NCBI GenBank assembly: GCA_963678465.1
Contig: OY782858.1
Location: 1,860,001 to 1,924,000 of the forward strand
Reading direction: 5' to 3'
DNA from: Paludibacter sp963678465
GTDB taxonomy: Bacteria > Bacteroidota > Bacteroidia > Bacteroidales > Paludibacteraceae
DNA length: 64,000 bases
Shown here: in pieces, positions 60,293 to 64,000 of the stretch
How the letters are laid out: each line of letters begins with the position of its first letter
How positions within the stretch are numbered: the first letter of the stretch is position 1
The notes under the pieces: generated by a model
Seen by the model: the letters and a program-made list of their open reading frames with translations, nothing else
Databases searched by the model: none
Told to the model about the DNA's origin: nothing
Program-made: the position numbers and the translations under genes

Positions 60293-60583
60293 TTAACGTA
60301 TCAATTGTTCCAATGCATTCAGGTGATCCTGAAAAGCTGTGCGACCTTCATCAGTAATTGAGTATTGTGTATTTGGTTTTCGCCCGATAAATTGCTTGCT
60401 CGACTGAATATAATTCAGCCCCTCCAGCGCTTTGACATGACTGGCTAAATTACCATCGGTCAGTTCAAGCAATTCCTTCATTGTGTTAAAGTCCACCCCA
60501 TCGTTCACCATAAGCACCGACATGATGCCCAAACGAATGCGACTTTCGAATGCCTTATTGAGATTTGAGATAATATTTTGCAT
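60293..60583 (-). CDS. Winged-helix transcriptional regulator (HTH_34-like)
   Basis: A 96-residue DNA-binding protein. RLGIMSVLMVNDGVDFNTMKELLELTDGNLASHVKALEGLNYIQSSKQFIGRKPNTQYSITDEGR is a clear winged helix with a wing (IGRKPNTQYSI). The small single-domain form corresponds to the HTH_34 type, which often sits beside a membrane protein and creD in Bacteroidota. It starts four bases after its upstream neighbour. The two palindromes flanking the operon are natural candidates for its binding sites. Confidence 0.85.
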   Translation of the reverse strand: MQNIISNLNKAFESRIRLGIMSVLMVNDGVDFNTMKELLELTDGNLASHVKALEGLNYIQSSKQFIGRKPNTQYSITDEGRTAFQDHLNALEQLIR

Positions 60584-60587
60584 CGTG

Positions 60588-61190
60588 TTATTTCAAATCG
60601 TATTTTTTATACATGATCAATCCATACACAATGTGGCAAAGGCCGAAGCCCAAGGTCCAAAAAATAATTCCATGACTAAGAAATATTGCAGCGCCAATCC
60701 CAAGCAGCACTTCGGTAATACCAAGGTAATGAATTTCTTCAAAAGTATATTTCGATGCATTGATCAATCCAAGGCCATAAAATATAAGCGTGGTAGAAGC
60801 CACAATTTCCACATCTCCTCTCAACAAGCAAATAACAGAGAAAACGCCGCCCACAAACAATGGGATAGCCAGGTTATAAAGCGTCATTAAACTGGCTTTG
60901 TTCATCAGCTTCAGGTTTTTCTTTTTGGCTTTTTTCTTCGAAAAATAGACTGCAAAACCTATCGAAACAATAAGTACAATCATTGCATCGGCCAAAATGA
61001 TCAATAATTCCTGATAACGGTTAAAATCGGTTGATGCCGGTTGGCGCAACAGATAGAAATAAGCAAAAGCTGCTCCAATAATGGCTGTTATACCGGCCAA
61101 CACTCCCGATAAACCGCTTAACGACAAAAATTTTGATGACTTTTCCATCATCTCCCGAATGGCTCTGATATCTTCTATTTGCTTTTCCAT
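60588..61190 (-). CDS. Uncharacterised membrane protein of the creD operon
   Basis: A 200-residue protein. The ATG at 61190 is preferred over a start nine codons upstream, which lies in the palindrome. An N-terminal coil (MEKQIEDIRAIREMMEKSSKF) is followed by six hydrophobic helices (for example GLSGVLAGITAIIGAAFAYFYLL, LLIILADAMIVLIVSIGFAVYF, IPLFVGGVFSVICLL). No family is recognised. As first gene of the operon with the HTH regulator it may sense the envelope, but this is inference. Confidence 0.75.
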   Translation of the reverse strand: MEKQIEDIRAIREMMEKSSKFLSLSGLSGVLAGITAIIGAAFAYFYLLRQPASTDFNRYQELLIILADAMIVLIVSIGFAVYFSKKKAKKKNLKLMNKASLMTLYNLAIPLFVGGVFSVICLLRGDVEIVASTTLIFYGLGLINASKYTFEEIHYLGITEVLLGIGAAIFLSHGIIFWTLGFGLCHIVYGLIMYKKYDLK

Positions 61191-61197
61191 ATTACAT

Positions 61198-61219
61198 AAA
61201 AGTACTTTGAAATGCAAAG
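61198..61219. promoter_or_regulatory. Operator-like palindrome copy 1, before the creD operon
   Basis: AAAAGTACTTTGAA then CAAAG, inverted CTTTG-N5-CAAAG, eight bases from the operon's first ATG. Near-identical to copy 2 at 60254-60275. Confidence 0.6.
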
Positions 61220-61295
61220 TAAATGGAATTTATTGAAATGACAAAACATTTCGAAGTTTTTTTTCTAAAAAAGCTACGAAACTAATCTAAAACAG

Positions 61296-61330
61296 AAACC
61301 CCGCTCAGTTCTTCACTCAGCGGGGTTTAG
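61296..61330 (-). terminator. Terminator of the 61.3 kb gene
   Basis: AAACCCCGCT (61296-61305) pairs with AGCGGGGTTT (61319-61328), with an inner AGT/ACT. It separates the small secreted-protein gene from the creD operon. Confidence 0.75.
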
Positions 61331-61345
61331 TTATTTATTCTCACA

Positions 61346-61726
61346 TTAATAAAGTTTTGAGGTATCTTCTCCCGGCAAAACTTCTTTCCGTAAAACATAA
61401 TGAGCCTCGGAACTTGTAGGTGAACCCTGAATGGTGTAAACCTGAAAATACTCCCAGCCCATCTTGCTCATGTAATTTAGTGCATCCACAACGGAATTAA
61501 ACTTGAGGTCCACGCCTTCCTTGTCAGTAAGTCTACGTTTACCGAGCACTTTCAGCGGCTGACCATAATCAACAGCAACATAACCATTGTGAACAAAACC
61601 GTCCTGAATAATAATTTCACAAAAACGATAAGTCGTTTTTGTAGAATTATTATCCAGTTGCTGAGCACTTAATATAAAACACGAGAACAATACAAAAATA
61701 ACTATAAAACTAATTTTCTGTTTCAT
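61346..61726 (-). CDS. Small secreted protein of unknown function
   Basis: A 126-residue protein with a signal peptide (MKQKISFIVIFVLFSCFILSAQ; the Cys in FSCFILSA is not a good lipobox). The mature part has DALNYMSKMGWEYFQVYTIQG, a pattern found in small DUF4177-like proteins, and HYVLRKEV near the end. No function can be assigned. It is flanked by terminators and appears monocistronic. Confidence 0.7.
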   Translation of the reverse strand: MKQKISFIVIFVLFSCFILSAQQLDNNSTKTTYRFCEIIIQDGFVHNGYVAVDYGQPLKVLGKRRLTDKEGVDLKFNSVVDALNYMSKMGWEYFQVYTIQGSPTSSEAHYVLRKEVLPGEDTSKLY

Positions 61727-61876
61727 CTATGTAGTATTAAATGTTAAATGCAAATTTCATCAAAAAGAATTAATTTACAGCAATAGAGAATTTAACTTTA
61801 TTGTTTTTTAACGCTATAAAATTTCGACATTTGCATCTGCAACGATTTAGATTTATATCGTACCAATCAAAACAAA

Positions 61877-61912
61877 AAAACCCTGCTCAGGATAATCCTG
61901 AGCAGGGTTTTA
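61877..61912 (-). terminator. thrS terminator
   Basis: AAAACCCTGCTCAGGAT and its inverted copy form a near-perfect stem of about 16 bp, with T runs, following thrS on the minus strand. The rest of the 61727-61946 spacer is AT-rich. Confidence 0.9.
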
Positions 61913-61918
61913 TATTCA

Positions 61919-61945
61919 AGTCCCCTTTAGGGGATTTAGGGGGCT
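61919..61945. repeat. AGTCCCCTTTAGGGGATTT repeat at the thrS stop
   Basis: AAGTCCCCTTTAGGGGATTT and GGGGGCTTC abut the thrS stop codon. It contains a CCCCT/AGGGG inverted repeat and echoes the GGGGACT/AGTCCCC stem before rimP. Such G-run/C-run words are frequent in Bacteroidota spacers as I recall them. Confidence 0.5.
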
Positions 61946-61946
61946 T

Positions 61947-63887
61947 CTAGTATTTATTCACCAAAGCATCCACTTCATCAGTCACAAGTTTAGCAAACTC
62001 AGCCACTTTCATAGTGCCTTTGTCACCTTCGCCCTGACGACGTACCGATACTTCGCCGTTTTCAGCTTCTTTCTCGCCTACGATAAGCATAAAAGGAATG
62101 CGTTTTAATTCGTTATCACGTATTTTACGACCAATCTTTTCATTACGATCATCTACCTGTACACGAACATCTTGAGAGTTCAGTTCTTTCGCAATTTCGA
62201 AAGCATAATCGTTAAATTTTTCGCTAATTGGCAATACTACCACCTGATCGGGCGTTAACCACAGCGGGAATTTACCGGCTGTGTGCTCAATGAGTACTGC
62301 AACGAAACGTTCCATAGAACCAAACGGTGCACGGTGAATCATTACCGGACGATGTTTGGCATTATCGTCGCCTGTATATTCCAGTTCGAAACGCTCAGGC
62401 AAGTTATAATCCACCTGAATAGTTCCCAACTGCCATTTACGACCGATAGCATCGCGCACCATAAAGTCGAGTTTAGGGCCGTAGAATGCTGCTTCGCCGG
62501 TTTCCACTTTTGCTTTCAAACCTTTCTCGGCACAAGCTTCGATGATAGATTGTTCTGCTTTTTCCCAATTTTCGTCCGAACCAATGTATTTCTCACGGTT
62601 GTTAGGGTCGCGCAACGAAATCTGTGCTTCGAAGTTTTCGAATTCCAACGCATTGAAAATAATAAAGATAATATCCATTACTTTCAAAAACTCGTCTTTC
62701 ACCTGATCGGGGCGACAGAAAATATGCGCATCGTCCTGCGTAAAGCTACGTACACGGGTCAAACCATGAAGCTCACCACTTTGCTCGTAACGATACACGG
62801 TACCAAACTCAGCCAGACGAACCGGCAGATCTTTGTACGAACGAGGTTTGAACTTATAAATTTCGCAGTGGTGCGGACAGTTCATTGGTTTCAACAAGTA
62901 TTCTTCGCCTTCTTCGGGTGTATGAATAGGCTGAAACGAGTCTTTTCCGTATTTGGCGTAGTGACCGGAAGTCACATACAATTGTTTATTTCCAATGTGC
63001 GGAGTCATTACCTGTTGGTAATCGAATCGGCGTTGAATTTTCTTCAAAAAATCTTCCAATCTCAAACGTAAAGCTGTTCCGCGCGGCAACCACATCGGAA
63101 GTCCTTTTCCCACCATTTCGGAGAACATAAACAATTCCAGTTCACGTCCGATTTTACGGTGATCACGTTTCTTAGCTTCTTCCAATAAAACCAGGTATTC
63201 ATCCAACATTTTCTTTTTAGGGAAAGTGATACCATAAATACGGGTCAACATTTTACGTTTTTCGTCACCACGCCAATATGCTCCGGCTACGCTGAGCAGT
63301 TTGATAGCTTTGATTTCGCCGGTATTTGGCAAGTGTGGTCCACGGCAAAGATCAGTAAAGTTACCCTGCGAATACAAGGTAATAGTTCCATCTTCTAAAG
63401 CACTGATTAACTCTACTTTGTATTCGTCACCTTTATCTTCAAATTTTTTGAGCGCTTCGGCTTTGCTGATATCCGTACGAACAATTGCTTCTTTGCGTGC
63501 AGCCAGTTCTACCATTTTAGCTTCGATGGTGGGCAGGTCGCCTTCTTTAATTACTGCGGAACCCGGATCCACATCGTAGTAGAAACCGTTTTCGATAGCC
63601 GGCCCGATACCGAATTTAATGCCCGGATACAATTCCTGAAGGGCTTCGGCCATAAGGTGAGCTGATGAATGCCAATACGCATGCTTGGCTTCTTCATCGT
63701 CCCATTTGTGCAACTTAATGGCTGCATCGGTTTCGATAGGACGACTAAGGTCCCAGATTTGTTCGTTTACTGTGATGGCAAGCACCTCTTGTGCAAGTCG
63801 TGAGCTGATACTTTCAGCCAGTTGAAGTCCGGTAATGCCTTTGGCAAATTCGCGCACCGAACCGTCGGGGAATGTTACTTTAATCAT
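61947..63887 (-). CDS. thrS: Threonyl-tRNA synthetase
   Basis: A 646-residue class II synthetase with N-terminal TGS domain (about 1-62), editing domain with HYWHSSAHLMAEAL-type zinc motif (HSSAHL), catalytic domain (zinc ligands in MNCPHHCEIYKF, with QDDAHIFC and HRAPFGSMERF) and C-terminal anticodon-binding domain (ending VDALVNKY). It charges tRNA-Thr and edits Ser-tRNA. A leader precedes it from about 63925, with no coding gene on to the window edge. Confidence 0.97.
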   Translation of the reverse strand: MIKVTFPDGSVREFAKGITGLQLAESISSRLAQEVLAITVNEQIWDLSRPIETDAAIKLHKWDDEEAKHAYWHSSAHLMAEALQELYPGIKFGIGPAIENGFYYDVDPGSAVIKEGDLPTIEAKMVELAARKEAIVRTDISKAEALKKFEDKGDEYKVELISALEDGTITLYSQGNFTDLCRGPHLPNTGEIKAIKLLSVAGAYWRGDEKRKMLTRIYGITFPKKKMLDEYLVLLEEAKKRDHRKIGRELELFMFSEMVGKGLPMWLPRGTALRLRLEDFLKKIQRRFDYQQVMTPHIGNKQLYVTSGHYAKYGKDSFQPIHTPEEGEEYLLKPMNCPHHCEIYKFKPRSYKDLPVRLAEFGTVYRYEQSGELHGLTRVRSFTQDDAHIFCRPDQVKDEFLKVMDIIFIIFNALEFENFEAQISLRDPNNREKYIGSDENWEKAEQSIIEACAEKGLKAKVETGEAAFYGPKLDFMVRDAIGRKWQLGTIQVDYNLPERFELEYTGDDNAKHRPVMIHRAPFGSMERFVAVLIEHTAGKFPLWLTPDQVVVLPISEKFNDYAFEIAKELNSQDVRVQVDDRNEKIGRKIRDNELKRIPFMLIVGEKEAENGEVSVRRQGEGDKGTMKVAEFAKLVTDEVDALVNKY

Positions 63888-63928
63888 GTTTTTTGAACCT
63901 TACAAATGGTTTTTTAATTTTTGAGTTG

Positions 63929-63936
63929 CAAAGATA
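63929..63936 (-). promoter_or_regulatory. thrS -7 box (TATCTTTG)
   Basis: TATCTTTG on the minus strand, about 42 bases before the ATG at 63887. A -33 element is not clear. Confidence 0.45.
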
Positions 63937-64000
63937 AGATTTTTTAGCTGTTCTTGTGTGATGTTGGAATCACAAACATTTACTTAAAATTACATATTAC

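Overview
The window reads as a chromosome segment of an anaerobic, saccharolytic member of the phylum Bacteroidota, most likely order Bacteroidales. This is inferred from several things: a SusC/SusD pair, type IX secretion tails (one Por-type tail and one gliding-motility-type C-terminus), GSCFA, DUF4924 and DUF6340 proteins, KduI/KduD uronate genes, -7 boxes of the form TAnnTTTG, and an almost complete lack of Shine-Dalgarno sequences. No rRNA, tRNA, CRISPR array, transposase or prophage gene was seen.

Layout. 0-7 kb holds housekeeping and hypothetical genes: an M20 peptidase cut by the window edge, a HIT protein, an RsmF-like rRNA methyltransferase, a PhnP-like hydrolase and lipoproteins. 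7-10.8 kb is a metal-handling group: a His/Cys-rich secreted protein, a TonB-dependent receptor broken by one in-frame amber codon, an HMA-domain protein and a secreted protein made of Cys-Cys repeats. 10.9-14 kb holds GSCFA, sodB, a SPOR lipoprotein and tsaB. 14-17 kb is a uronate cluster (kduI, kduD, DUF4861) with a GntR/UxuR-like palindrome at its promoter. 17-24.7 kb is envelope biology: a beta-barrel protein, a LysM plus type-1 binding-protein fusion, a gliding-type secreted protein, an acyltransferase, a bile-acid/sodium symporter-family protein and a cyclophilin lipoprotein. 24.8-29.6 kb has two divergent GH13 amylases around a LacI-type palindrome.

29.6-40.3 kb is the most striking part. 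It is a GC-richer sulfur island: cysK, an OsmC protein, metY, then a susC-susD-thioredoxin set. The same 9-mer, ACAGGGTAT, precedes cysK, metY and the susC leader. The susC leader carries a short open frame with the run MCMCCC, followed by a terminator-like hairpin and a competing pairing. That is a classical layout for cysteine-sensing transcription attenuation, here placed on an outer-membrane uptake system. I consider this the best candidate for an undescribed system. The island's intergenic spaces are filled with modular word-like repeats.

40.3-64 kb is mostly core information processing: mnmA, recA, pcrA-type helicase, rimP-nusA-infB, infC-rpmI-rplT (infC appears to start at AUA behind a strong Shine-Dalgarno), rplY-pth-S4 protein, the rfbACD dTDP-rhamnose genes, a creD operon with its own winged-helix regulator and a duplicated operator-like palindrome, and thrS at the right edge.

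Functions are assigned by reading motifs and family knowledge only. No database search was run.
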